Source of the DNA: Trichopria drosophilae
Taxonomy: Eukaryota > Arthropoda > Insecta > Hymenoptera > Diapriidae
Assembly (NCBI GenBank): GCA_030407085.1
Contig: CM059582.1
Coordinates: forward strand, 16,163,501-16,227,500
DNA length: 64,000 bases
Direction: 5' to 3'
Part shown: positions 1-14,400 of the stretch, in pieces
How the letters are laid out: each line of letters begins with the position of its first letter
Numbering within the stretch: position 1 is the first letter of the stretch
Position numbers and translations under genes: made by a program
Notes under the pieces: model-generated
What the model was told of the DNA's origin: nothing
The model's database searches: none
Seen by the model: the letters and a program-made list of their open reading frames with translations, nothing else

Positions 1-2197
1 TTATATTATACAATTTTTAACTGCTCAATTGTATTTACACTTTAGTCACGTGGTTTTGCTGTTTACTTAGTATACTCTACGTTGACATTGTACTTCGTAG
101 AATCGCCAACAGGTCGCTCTGACATGCGTCAATAAAACGCCACGATCCCGTCATGTCAATTTGTATTACAATTTCATTTATCTAACTCAATAATTTAAAC
201 TGTTGTTGAGTTCTGAAACCACATAATTTTTCTACATTCACACGATCCTAGCAATTGAAAAAAGTTTGGAACATGAAAAATAAGAATAGAAATGCAGTAG
301 TCCTTCTCTTATTTTAATTTTCTCCTCTCCACCACTAAACATTTACGGTTTCACTTTTCTCTCTCTTAATCCTGTATGGCGCAGTTATATGTACATATAT
401 GCATATTCCAAGTAAGGTGGTATCGAGAACTCGTGCAGAAATCGTTAAAATAAGGGAAGGACTGCTGTAATATGGTTGAATTTTATAAGATGTGTGGAAC
501 TGCATACAACTTTTCACCGTTTTGAAAGGATTTTCTGGTTTTAATTACAAGACTGTATAAATCCTCCTAATTCGAATGCTTACGGGCTTCTACAGTCATG
601 GTTCTGCACTTTGTATTTTATATTTATTTCATTAGAATTGTATAAAAGAGAAGAAATCTTGTAATAAGAAACCACTTTTTTCTTTACAGTAGAAACAATA
701 TTACTTATTACTCCTGCCCCAAATTATACAATGAAAAATACCTAAACATGATTTTCACAACAAATTTGAAACAAATTTTCGGATATTTCCGTGAGTGCTC
801 GTATCGGGTCAGTTTTACAACTTTCCCCTCGATTGGTGCCAAATGTTGTATCTCATGTAAAAAATTATGCTTTTTTCTCAGAATCGTTTCAATTAAAGTA
901 AAAAAAACGTCAGCTTCTTTAAATTGTCGAAATTTTCATGAAAAATAAGAAATTTGAAAAAAGACGATAAAAAATGATTTCTGATTGTGGGCGTTCCATT
1001 CCTGTGTCAAGAATGGAAGAAGGAGATTGACTCTTTTAACTGTACGTCAATACGTCTATTTTTGCCAGAATCTTGCTATTCTATGCTATTTTTATTGAGA
1101 CAGCCTTCATTTGATATATATTTTGTCCTGCACCATTTAATTTATCCTTGGGCACGAGAAATTATAATTAAAAATGGAGGTTGATTTGCTCATTTATATA
1201 CAAGACGATTGAGGGGGAATTGGACTTTCATGGAAACATTACGTTTTTTTCGTTTAAAAAAAATAGTCCAATACACTTAAATACCGGTCTCTTTCTTTCA
1301 ACCAGCGTAATATTTATTATTGCCTTTAGATATACTTTGTTATTATGTATGCTAAGCTTATTCACTTGCCGAGTTTCCTCCTTGTTATAAAACATACATT
1401 TGTAATAAAAAGTATGGATATACGACAATAGATGGCGCTGTAGCTTGTAAGCGAATATTCTCACTTACGAGTGAACCAAGAGATAGACTTTAAAATATAA
1501 AGAACGTTTAGCACGAAGAGCGATTAAGTAGCGATATAGAATAGCAACAGCCATCTTACAAAAAAAACCGTACAGACAATAGAATTCTAGAACCAACTGC
1601 ATTCCACGTTCCAATCAATTAGCAATTGCAAGGATCTCGTCTAAATAATCAACCATTCATATGTCTTGACACACGTGGAGCAAATATCCTTTAGAAACGG
1701 TAAATTTCAAAACATCACTCAAATATTCCTAAAGACCAGATATCAATGAAAAATAAAAGTCGCGCACCTCTAAGTACTTAATTAGTGCTCACAGTAACTG
1801 CTAGTAATACTTTTTATAAGGGAAATATTAAGACTATCAAAATTCCTGATTAACTGAAAAAAAAATTAGGTATTTTAAAACAAAACATTAGTACACCTTA
1901 TTGAAAACCGCATTGCAAAATTAGTTTAAATTAACACGAGTTTTACAACTCGTTAATGTTCACCAATTTCTTGGGTTACAATTGGATTAATGTAACCGTT
2001 AGTAATCTTTAAGTCACTTTTTCTATTAGGTCACGTCGTCCTTTAATGGGATTTGTGAACTAGTTTTTGTAAAAATGTCATTTGAGGTTCGTATCATCGG
2101 ATAAGACAACTTGATTTCAACACCACATAAAAAAATGATTTTGTTGAGATTCTGAGCATTTCGAATCGGAAGGTGACTTGTTCACCGTTGTTCAACT
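1..2197. other. AT-rich 3' flank of the SNMP1 gene; no gene seen
   Basis: Open frames here are short and show no recognisable domain or splice-linked coding. The part next to 2197 should be SNMP1 3' UTR on the minus strand. I see no element ends or tandem repeats I can support. Confidence 0.4.
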
Positions 2198-2414
2198 TTA
2201 ATTGTTGTCTAGATTTGCTGGAACTTGAGCGCCTTGTACAGTGCTGATGTTCATAGGCCATTGCTTTTCTCCTCCTCCGCTGGCAGCTTTATCAATGCCT
2301 GGCAATACTTTCGTTACGTTTAATTTATTTGCATCTCTACTTTGTTTATAAAAGAGACCACCAGCTGCTCCACCTAGTCCAAGTCCTCCTAGTACCATTA
2401 ACCACTTTAAGACA
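2198..2414 (-). CDS. SNMP1: SNMP1 exon 7: C-terminal membrane helix and tail
   Basis: Residues 453-524 and stop. It starts [13 protein letters not shown], the second membrane span, followed by a basic KQSRDANK stop-transfer and a short cytosolic tail ending PANLDNN. The acceptor is TTTACAG. A variant poly(A) signal ATTAAA (minus strand, 2042-2047) lies about 150 nt past the stop; its use is a guess. Confidence 0.9.
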
Positions 2415-5400
2415 CTGTAAACAAAGAATTACGATGTAGAATATTACAAATAATAACTAACGGGTCTCTTTCCAAGTTTTGTCAATTACGTGAATTTGAT
2501 AATGGAACAAGAGAAACTCAAATACTTTTTAATATACTTACGATACGATAGTGATCATGGTAAAGGCTTTCTTTAATTCTTTAATAAAGTCATCTGGAAG
2601 CGTAACTCCTTCTTCAATCCAGAAAAGCGGCAAAAGTGCACGTGGCAGAGTTTTCATAATTTTGTACTTTTCTATTGGGTATATGAACATGTTGAACTGT
2701 AGCCTTTTCTTGGCATGTACTGGTGTACCAGTCAATGGTTCCATGTCCAATACTATGGCATGCTCATCCTGTACAAGGAACGCATATTAATAAAGTCAGA
2801 AATTGTCATTATGACACAAAAATTAATATAATTAGGAGTCAACGATACCTTGGAAGGTGAAAGACCATCAACTGTTTGCATATATGAGTCGTCAACGTTG
2901 AAGAAATGTGGGAATGTTGCTATTAGAGGTACACCAACGCATCTGTACAGATCCATCACTCCTTTCTTCAGGCACGTGTCTGGCGTTGGGCAATAACATT
3001 TTAACAAAGGATCAGTACTCATGTCACCCAAGTCAGCAGTGTATCGATTTGTTTTTATTCCTTTTATTTTGCTAGGGGATTCATAAAATGCACTAAGGCT
3101 TCTACAGAGATCCGGGGCGAAAGATACGATGTCTTCTTCTCTCGGGAAGTATGGATGAAAGACGGTTCCATCAGTACCATTGAAAGAATCGCAGCGTTCG
3201 TCATCCCAAACTGACATTTTTGGTTCCCCATTAAATTCCGTGACGACGCCAACATCATTTGATATTTTCATTCCTCGAAATACTCGAAGTCTACTCTTTG
3301 TGACTGTGTAATTTTTCTTTAAACATAAAACAAATATAACAGTTATAATACATTTAAAGGATTTTGCAATTAAATAAACAAATCGATACTTACAGGACCA
3401 AATATAGAAAATAGATATTTATCTTCCCCGTTTGGCATGAGTCCAGCAGGATCTTGTTTCAGAAGAGAACAAACTGCACCCCCGGCAAAATCGGTGACAG
3501 TACAATCGATCGGTATGCCATCGAACAGAAAATCTTTCGCTTTTATTTTAATGAACATTGACGTCGGTTTTTTAAATATACTATCCATAGCTTTACCTAA
3601 AATTACAAAACCATCGTCGTAAATGTTGTTTGAATTCAGAATGGACAATATTAGAGGATACTAACTAGCGAGACTGATGACCCCTGGCTTTTCTCTCATT
3701 GTCTTCATTACTGCGCTCAGCATGAAGAGGTTAGGTATAACGAGTTCTTCTTCACCTGTCAATCCTTTCTCAGGTTTAAAGTACCAGGCGTCACGCATGG
3801 CATAATCAACCGTATCATCTTCTTCGCGATCTACCAAATCAACCTTCTCCTTCCACTCTCTGTAGTTAAGAAACAAAGTATAAGCACCTCAATCATTGTT
3901 GAGTAATGTAGCAATGCATTGTCTGTTATTACGAATATAAATAAAATAATTGAATATCTCGACCTTAGTAGACGTTACTAACCAAGCATAATTTCTATAA
4001 TGATCTGAATGACAATGCATGTATTGAAGGATCAGCGGATGAATCTTATTACCTTCATAATAGAGGCAAAATGTCTATGAAATCTGAAGCTTATTTTATT
4101 ACGTTGATCAAAACATACTTTTAGTAACCAACCAAAAATTAATATTACATGAAGAAAAACATTTAATTTATTTAGAAATGACATTTAACAATATTTTACG
4201 TAATATTTAGGTGCACAGAAATCATTAGGTCGATATTTAAAAATGTTTTACAAATTTCTTTGTTTTTTAAATTAACATGAATTTACTGTCTACTACAAAC
4301 TTAATTCAATAGACTTTTTATTGTATATTTAGTAAATAACGGTTGAATACTGATTAATTTTATGATAAAGAATATTCCTTATATCCTTACTCATAATAGA
4401 ATGGACCAATTTCTTTGACAATAGGTTTTTCCCCAGCAGTCACTGCATCCGGATTTGTGACGTTGAAAATGTATATCTTAAAGTCCAGTCCAAATGGAAA
4501 TTTGGCCCACATTCCTCGGAAATCGCTACCTGGTTTCAGTCTTACTTGCTGTAAAAGAAATCAAATTTTAATTAGCCTCTTTTATTATATTGCTACTGGT
4601 AAAATTGAATTTGTACGTTTTTAAAGATTATGGAGTCATATACCAGTAATCTAGTTTTTAATGGTGATAAATAATTTATTAAGATGTTTTAATTCGTGGA
4701 TATACGCGTAAGTCTTGTTTATGCGATATGTTTTATGGAAAAGTAGAGCCTGTGTTTCTCATTTGCTGGATATTTTAAAATGTGCCTCGTACCAGTTTTG
4801 GGACTTTTATTTGAAAAGAGCTACGTGAAGTGGTTAATGAATAAATAATGCATACCAATACAGCTTGCACTAAAAATGTAACTTTTTCGGTGTCTATCTC
4901 ATATATGTTGGTCTCTACGAATTGTAGAGATTTTTTCAAAAATGGATACAACTTCATTTTACTATTAAATAAATATTAAATAAATATCCCTCATGATGTA
5001 ATAATTTTGAGCCTTTTCTAACTCTGGATAACATTTACCGTCATTGTTACACTAACTGTAGCTTGTTCAATCACTTCTTAGTCACGTAAATTAAACAAGT
5101 TAATAGTGAATTACACTTTTTAGTATTTATGTATACAGTAATATGAAGTATACATATTTATGTTGCATAATATTATTTACATATTTAAACCATTTAAACG
5201 GTAGTGTTAGTAAACTCAAATGTAATATTACTATCTTTAAATTCTACTAATTTCATTTTGACACACTACAATTTTTTTCATAGGATGTTTAAAACAAGTG
5301 TAATATTTTGTTTCTGTAATATTTTGTACCGTAATATCTTGGCATAATATTTTTCCGCAATATGTAGACCGATCATCGAAATATAAGGCACGAAACATTT

Positions 5401-8400
5401 TTTGTTTTTCTTTTATTCTTACTTATGCAACTGTTTACGGAAAAACAGATATGAAACGGCAGGTATTACTTCCCAACAAATTCAGGATTTTTTTGAAAAT
5501 TGTTACTGCTACCTTTGACAGGTTAAGTCACCTTCTAGTCAATATTAATCCATTTTCCTATTTAGGATCTCGAAAATATTTATACCTGGGATTCAATGAT
5601 TTAATTAAATCATAAAGATTTCTGATAAATAAAAGAAAGAACGAACTGTTGATAATATTACTAAAGGCTTTAATAATCATTTTTAAAAAGTCCTATTTTA
5701 AAGTTTCGCTTGAGTTAAAAAACATATAACCTTTACCTAAATCAGCTGCAACTATATTAATATAATTAAAAAGTGTTCAAAGTAGATATGTGCTACTATA
5801 TAGACTTATTCTCTGCAATTGCGGCACGTAGTATGGAACAGACATTTATGCATCATATTGAATAATTGCTCGCCTTTAGAGTTCATTACCATTTTATAAA
5901 GCAAATTGACGTACACATAGTGACTTCGTTTTATTCTAAATTTAATGCTGAATTTTCAGGGAAGAATCCTTGTACGAACGTAAATAATTTTATTGTAATG
6001 TATTTTAAAACCCATTTTCGGCGTAGTTTTGTAAGTTTTAAACTATTTTACAGATTGGTAAATAGGAAATATGATTATTGTTTAATATGTTCGCATCTGA
6101 TTAGATTAATAACCTACTCTCTTATAAATTTCGTGGAGTGCAATTGTCGCTCCAAACTTGGAGTGAGCAGGCGTTCACACTAAAAAAAGTGAAGGACTAC
6201 TCTAAAAGAGTGATATCAGTCACTCAAAATGAAATATTGAAGAAATTCTCTCTGCGTAGGGTCAAAATTTACTCTAAAGAGAGTGAAGTGTTGCCACTCT
6301 ACTTACAATGGCAGCGATAAGCAACGTTATAAAGACTACAAGTGCCTTAACTTCAAATATGTCTGAATGCTTGGAATGTAAAGTTTTAAATTTCATAAGA
6401 AAAAAGTATTGTTATTTTAGAAGACCCTGACGTTAAGATGCTTATGAGTAGATTTTAAATTAGTAACTTATTACATAAAAACACCGACAGATCAAGTGAA
6501 ACTCTTAAAAAACAATATAAATATTGAGTGGTCAAAGATTCAATTTAAAAACTCAATCTTGGCATCAGCAAAGTATTTACGAAAATTTTGAGTATATTCA
6601 AATAATTGAAACGTTAGAATTAATATTAACTGATAATGAAATATATAGTTACGTTAATTCAAAACAAATTATCTCAGAAAATTCTCTTTTTTGGGCATGG
6701 TTTTTCTGTTAAAACAAAGGCATTATTTCATAAAATATCTGTTATGTTATCTGCAATTATTTAGTACACATGTAAAATAAAAACGTTAACATAATAATAG
6801 AAAATAAAGAAATAAAACACGTTTTAAAAAAAAGTTCCGTGTGTCAGTTTTATTCACACCCACCCTTCACTACTACTTTCAAATGTGCCTAAAAATTGAT
6901 TGATACCATTTATTTTATGACAATATAGAAATTGATTATTTTTTATTAAAAGTAGTTTTATGTTTTATGTTTGTATATAAACTTATAATTGTAGTATTTT
7001 GTGCATACAGGATTTCAAAAAGTTATTGACATTTCACTCTAATTGAAGTGAAATAATCACTCCATAAGTCACTCTGTGATTCTGTCGCAATTTGTCATCA
7101 TAGAGATCGTAAAAATTTTATAAAAATTAATTTGTATTTTGACAGTTAATAAATAATAAGTCACACCAAATTTCGATTTCATTAAAATAAGAGCCAAATA
7201 CGTCAAACATTTCACGGATCCCTATTGTATACAATTGAAAAATTATATACTTGTTTTTTATCGGTACTTTTATCTTTTAATTAGTATTGAGTTAAGTGTC
7301 CTATTACCTAAGAGTGTGCAGGAAAAGTATGCACAATAGTATGCCCCGAACGCTGGAAACAAACAGAGGGATATAAGATACTACTTTAGATATTCCTTGT
7401 AGTAGTATTAGTAAGCTAATACCAAATTGTACTTCATAATAAAAACGCCATATTAAGTAGTGAACGCAGTGAAAAAAGTGTTGGAATTGACGTATTTTAT
7501 TGCCAAAACCCTGCTCTTTCGAATGGTTTATGGAAAACTGCCGCAAATTTAAAAGTAAAAAAATGACGAGCATTTATTCAACAAAAATCTGGATTTTTGT
7601 ACGATTTTTTTCACTTATCATTATTTTTTTATTATTTCCCAGTCGGGGAACTAAAGTCGATTTTTTTGAAAATCATAGTCACGTGTATTCAATTAATTGA
7701 AATTCGTGGTTTTGGGATTTTTGAGTCCAAATCTGGTGTTAGTTTGCAGAAATAAAAAATGGTGGATCCACAATCGGAAACCTGCGATCTTAAAAAGTAC
7801 TAAAAATGAAGTGATATCTACTAACTAACTTCAAATGTGGAATTATCGTTCCTAAACAAAACCGGGAACCATGTTTGAAGTGATTTCATTCTGGTTAATC
7901 GACTGAGTATCCGCGACTATGATTTTGAAAAAAAAATGCAATTTAGCAGCTAATTTTGAGCTGTTATTTTGAAATGTAATTTTTTATTTTTAAATTTGCG
8001 GTATTCTTCGATGCACCATTCGAAAGTGTATAGCTTGCGGGTAAAAATAAAATACGTTCGTTCTAAAATTTCTTTTACTGCTCTTTATTACTAAAAAGTA
8101 GTGTCAATCCGTAATGAGAGATCCCGAACCGAAATTCATTAAAATCCAGCAATTTTGTCCGAAAAATTGCCTTGTCAAAAAATTTTCAAAAGGAAAACAC
8201 TGTGCCACAAACTATAACAAAAACTGTTTGGATGCTTAAAATGAGAAGTTCCGTAGATTTTCCCATGTATCTAATATATATTGTTGCGTTGAGTTGTACT
8301 CCTATACAATGTTGATATATAATTTTTTTAATCAGTGAGTACAGAATTTCAAACATATATATAAGAATTGATATTTCCATCCTGCATACTGGCCATTTTT

Positions 8401-11400
8401 TACGCCGGAAATTACATTTTTGTGAGTTTTATTTCATTCAAGTAGCTAAGTATGAAAAAAAAACAGTAAAGTTTTCAATTTGAAAATTCAGAATCAAAGG
8501 GCTACTAGCTGGCAAAACTCAAAAATAAAATTTTGTGTGGATTTGGAGCGTTTGAAAAGTTGGTGGAAACGTTTAAAAATTCGCGGAGTCGTAGAAAATC
8601 TGCCTTTTCTTAATCCAATAGTCGCACATGTTATAATAAAATAGTGCAACTTTGATCAGCCGTATTGGATTCGTCATTTTGTTCAGTACGTTTAAACATT
8701 AATGTGCAAGTAAAAATCATTTGAATAATTTTATATTTTAACTAAGGAAACATATTTTCCTATGAAGTAAAAGTATATTTTCGTTGTTTCTTCTTTGCCG
8801 GAAATACTATATTAATTGGAAGGGTTCAATTTCACGTTTAATACAAAATGTAGCAGCTTTTACGCACAATATAATTTATTACCTATATCTTTTATTTATA
8901 AAAATGTGTCGAAAACAAAAAACGTTTTTTATTATTTCCTTATTGCACAACCGCAGCCAGACACGTGTGTCTTTATTATTAATTCTGTTTTTGTAGTAAC
9001 GGAATTTTAAAGTTAACCTGGAATTATTCATATATTAATTCTGCATTTCGTTTTCATTATTATATTCTGTTTATATTATATTATTATATTCTCATTTTCC
9101 ACCAAATTATGTTTTAAAATTTGTATCGTTTTTTCAGAAGAATTAATATTTTTCCTGCTTACGCGTGGACTTTCTTCGAATATTTTTGTTGAACAGAATG
9201 CACATAAATGAATTATTCACCACGGAAAAGTCGCGCGATTAAGTCTATATGAAATACATCAAGGTCGCGTAATTATATGAACTCTTGCATTACCGTCGCC
9301 CTATCACGTGTATCATCCTAGAACCGTCGTGAGTCAACACTTTCCACGAGGAGAATTTACCAGGTTAATAGTATGATTACGGATTTTTTTCTTGCACATC
9401 CCGACTATTTTTAAGGACGAGAAATCTCAGAAAATTTTCAGCTGAAATTATTAAGCGCGTCCATCAAGAACTCGATGCCACATCCTGTCTCATACAAAAT
9501 TGATGTTACTATTTTTAAAAAACGATTCGTTTGTTTTCCACTGAACGAATTTAGTATTTTTTTGTCTTGTTGTTGTATTATCTATTGTTTTATTCCTCAT
9601 ACAATGTACCGGAATTTGACATGATAATTTGAAATGAAGAATTCATTGAGAATTTATCTTTCAAATTTTGCAACTCATGTTTGAATAATCTAAAGGTTTA
9701 AAATATAGTCAAGACATTTTGGAAATTCTTATTTTCCTTTTATTGGAAACGCCATGAATGTAAATTATCAAGCAGAATTCTAATGAAAAGCCAAATTGTT
9801 TCTTGAAAATAAAAATAGTACAGGAAAATATCCAACTCAAAAGCTATAGCAGAATTTCGTTAAAAATTTGTTTTTTTTTAGTTTTTTTTGCCGTTTTGTA
9901 TGGAGTATATTATATTTCGGACATTCGAAATATCACTGTTTTTCGTATTTATTTGCCCTTAACGATAATAATACCATTTTTAAAAAAAAGATGGCGTGTT
10001 ACCCTAGTTTCGGCCAAAAACGTCTTTTTTTTGTTTTTGCGGTTTTTAATGGACTACGCTATATTTAGATGGCTCAAACTATCATTGTTTTACATATTTT
10101 TTCCTCTTTTTACTATAATAATACTGATTTTTTAACGAAAATGTGTGCACCATGCGAATTTCATCCAAAAATTGTTTTTGTTTGTTTTTTGCCATTTTAA
10201 GTGGCGTATATTATATATGGGTATATCAAAATTTCATTTTTTACGTATGGTTTTTGAAAAAATGGCCATCACACCATATAAACAGTAAAAAATTAAAAAA
10301 AAAAAACAGTTTTTGCCCGAAATTCGAGTGGCACACCCATTTTTTTTTCTAAAAACTAGTAGCATTTCGGATAAAGTGAGAACCAACGCATAAAAAGTGA
10401 TATTTGAAGTCATTCAAATAAAATATTCTCCATTTATGACGGCAAAAAAACGCAAAAAACTGTTTCCATATAGTTTTTGAAAAAATGGCCATTTTACTAT
10501 ACAAACCGCCAAAAATTAAAAAAAAGAAACAGTATTTTTGGCTGAAATTCGAGTGGCGCACACATTTTTCATAAAAACTAGTAGCATTTCGGAAAAAGTG
10601 AGAAAAAGCATACGAAAAACGATATTTGAAGACATCCAAATAAAATATACTCCATTTAAAACGGCAAAAACAACAAAAAAAAACTGTTTTTGCACAAAAT
10701 TCGGTTGGCGCATAATTTTTTTTTTTTTTTCAAAAACTAGTAGTGTTGTCGTAAAGTGCGTAACAAACTTTCATTAATTTCTTGCTGGCCCAATTTTGAG
10801 GTTATTTGCCTCACAAAAAATTGTATGTTTTTTGTAACCTACAATTCTAACCATGATTATTTACAAGACTGTCTGATGTAAAGACTCGTCGAAAGAAAAT
10901 TATATTGAAAAACGGTTTTGAAGGTTCTAATGTTGGCTTTCGGAATATTTATCGGTTACCTTTCGAATAGTCTTTGTCAATACGCGAGTTAGGAGGGATG
11001 CTGTTATCATTCTTATTCTGCTATGGCCTTCGTATTTATCTCCACATTACCATAAATAAAAGATTCTTATTTTTGTTATTATATGTTAATCGAACTAAAT
11101 CGAATGGCACGTGATTAATTTTACACCAGTTTAAATCGAATCACAATAAATCGCTTACACGGTAAAAGAAGCAAGTAATTAATGTCTGGTGCAATTACAG
11201 TTTAATTAAAGAATTCATAGAAAACTGTTTTTGCCTTTGAAGAACGATGTATTATACGTCAGAATTGCATTCGTTCGCAATTTTGAAAGGAAACGTTTTA
11301 CGTTGTCATTTAAAGAACGCAACAAGTCATACTCGCAACGTCGCTAATGATGTACTTCTTCGATCAATTTGAAACTTTGTAAGTCTCCTTAGTTTTACAA

Positions 11401-14400
11401 GTTAATGTCGCTTGTAAATAATGCAATTTAGAAAGTTTTTAACGACAATGGAAAACGTCAATCAACATTGATTTTTTTGTGGAGAATGTCATGAGGTCCA
11501 AAAGTTTTAGTGAAATACAATTTAAATTTTCAAGAGTAAACTTTAGGAAACGCGGTACTTTTTTCAAAACATCGTTTCTAAATGGAATGACGCTTTAAAA
11601 ATTATGCCTGTACTATCTTTATGTGATATACTTGATATACTTTAACTTTGAAGGCTTAAGACTTCGCCAAAGTCACATAGTTTTTGTACGGTTTACAAGC
11701 TTACCAACCTCAGTAGGGTAATTAGTAAATTAAAAATTAAAGCCCAACATTATTCATAAAATGTGTAAATGGAATAAAACTTCTGCTTAAAATGATCTAT
11801 TCCTAAAAGTTATTTAATGCTTGGATGAGTTTAGGATATCAGAACAATTTTAGGTGTTTCCTTATGTGGCAAAAAAAATTATTAAATTTTCCATGGAAAA
11901 TTGTCGATAGATTTGGTATTAAATAGTTTCATCATTATTTCGGGAATATTTAGAGGCAATATCAGTCATTTTATGATACAAACATTACCAAAATATTTAG
12001 AGAACTTATGACTTTAAAAAATTTATACACTTTTTAAGGTAAAATTGTTACGTGTGTGCAATTTAAAATTCAACATATGAATACTGATATACTTTGGTGT
12101 CTTTCATACTGAAAAAAATTATTGGGAAGTATTTATTGCCATTCAATCTCTACGAGTTCTAACTAGTCTATTTTCAGTAGTTCATTTCAAGGAGTAAAAC
12201 AGACAAATACTGTTACTTATTTTTACTAAATTCATACCTAGAGTAATGACTGTATGCTACCTGAATCAATATCGATTATTCGGTAAGTTACCTAGTTTTT
12301 TATAAAATAAAGGTCAAGCCCAAAAAATTATGTTGTCCCACCAGTAAGAGTCAATTGTGATAGGATTTTTCGCGCAGAATGCAAATATGTACGCCGAAAT
12401 GTTGATGTCAAACGGGTCGAAAACCATGTTTTGGGCATATTTCACATCTTTACTCTAGGATGCGACGTAAAAAAATCAAGAAATTCAAAATGGTGGATCC
12501 AATGTGTCCAACGAACTTTTTGAAATTTGACTGACTGACTTCAAACTCATTATCGTTCTCAACTACTTTTCGATAAAAATGAAAACGTAATACACGATTT
12601 CTTGCCCATTTGACGTTCAATTTAGGTAAAAATTAGGTCCAATTCAATATTTTGGCGTACATATTTTGATTCTGCGGGAAAACTTCTGTCAGAGTTGACT
12701 CTTACTGGCAGGACAAGAGCATTTTATTGTGCTACGAAAATGCCTAGAATCGAATTTTTTACCCCCTTGACCTTCAACATCTCAAAAACTTGAGACCTTT
12801 TACTATTTTGGCGGACATATTAGGATTCTGGTGCAAAAATCTTATCATCGTATTCTACCATTTCTTTATGGTTTCATTAACCATTTTTTTCTCTCTGTGT
12901 AACGTTTTCAACATTTTTGGGGTCAACTTTTAGATTAGTTTCAAAATTTCAATATATTTTCATATCCAAAATTTAATACATTCTTCAAAATTCATCTACC
13001 TTATTGAACCCTCTGTACACTGAGAAAAGTGTATTTTATCAGTTACTATCCCTTGGCTTTTAAAAAGTGTATTATAGCCCTTAAAAGAAATATTATTACT
13101 AGTAAAATCCTCCGTCTTTCAGCATTTGTTTTGGACAGGTTATACGAAACCGTATTAAACTCTCCTATTTTAAAAGAATGTTTTATTATGACTAAAAGAA
13201 GGCATTTTTAATATTTTAATTTGCTAGATAATTTTCCATAAACAAAAATTGCTTTTAGTTAAAGAGAAAAGGCTAAAATAAACTGACATATCGGTTAGAA
13301 TAATCTAAAATCTTCGTCTTTTAACAGGTAATAGAAAGATGGCAATCCCTATGCGTAAAATACTATCTTTTACGGGGCATAAGAATTCTAATACTGGGTA
13401 AAAAACACTTTTCTCAGTGTAGGAACGAAATTTTTAATCTGACTTCAAGTTTGCATTTAGCGACCCCACAAACACTGCATACCAACTTTTGATCCAATCC
13501 CAAGAATATTGAAAAATTTGTGCACCATATTGGATATGCCATTTTCAATTTTCGAAATCTGATTTCAGATTCGTATTCAACAACCCCAAAAACTAGAAAG
13601 ACCATTACACTTATCATCATCAGTATATCAATATCAATAAAGTTCAATTTACATTCATTTTAATCCTCTTGAAAATTAAGTTTAAGACATCTCGGAAACA
13701 TAATCAACTACGATTTAAATATGAGCATTTTGTAGCTTAGTTAGCTTTAAGCTCACTGTGATTTGGAAGAGTAATATAAAAAGACATTTAATTCTCTTAT
13801 TTACATCAGTGATTGTATCGAAATTTCTTTATGAACCGACTAAAATTGGAATTAAACGTATCATAAACCATGATGTATTTATTCTGCTCCATGACTTCTG
13901 AAATATTGACAACTTAATCGACAGCAATATTAACCTTTAAAACCTTTTCAAATTTCAGTTATCAGCGGTAAAATATAGAGCAAGGCTTTCTCACGAAGTT
14001 CAATGTGGAATTATTCTACTAATTTATAGGTTGAATAATATTTTGATTCACTAAATAAAACTGAGAGAGATGATTATATTGATAACTAGAGAATACTAGG
14101 ACATACAAAAACTATAGTATTTATACAAAAACTCAAAAACAGATCTGCTGTTATGTCAATAATACTATTTGTAAAAAAATAATAATAACATGTAGTTAAA
14201 TGAAGTATTTAAATAAAATTACTAAACTGGTTAAAATTTTTTATGAAATTATTTTTATAGCTATGAGAATCTTTAAAAAAATGTATTTAAAAGAATAAAA
14301 ATTTTCTATTTACTAGGGATCTAAAAAAACTCAAGACCAAAACTGGAAGATACATGATCGTACTCTTACATTTAACAGCATATAATGATCATAGTGTTGC

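Noticed and set aside
4775..4957. Minus-strand frame next to SNMP1 exon 2 as a possible extra exon
   Set aside because: It does not match any SNMP segment, and exon 1 joins exon 2 in phase with the family's normal spacing.
9803..10777. Several 60-110 codon frames rich in Phe, Leu and Ile
   Set aside because: They fall in the multi-unit palindrome and reflect T-runs and A-runs, not membrane proteins.
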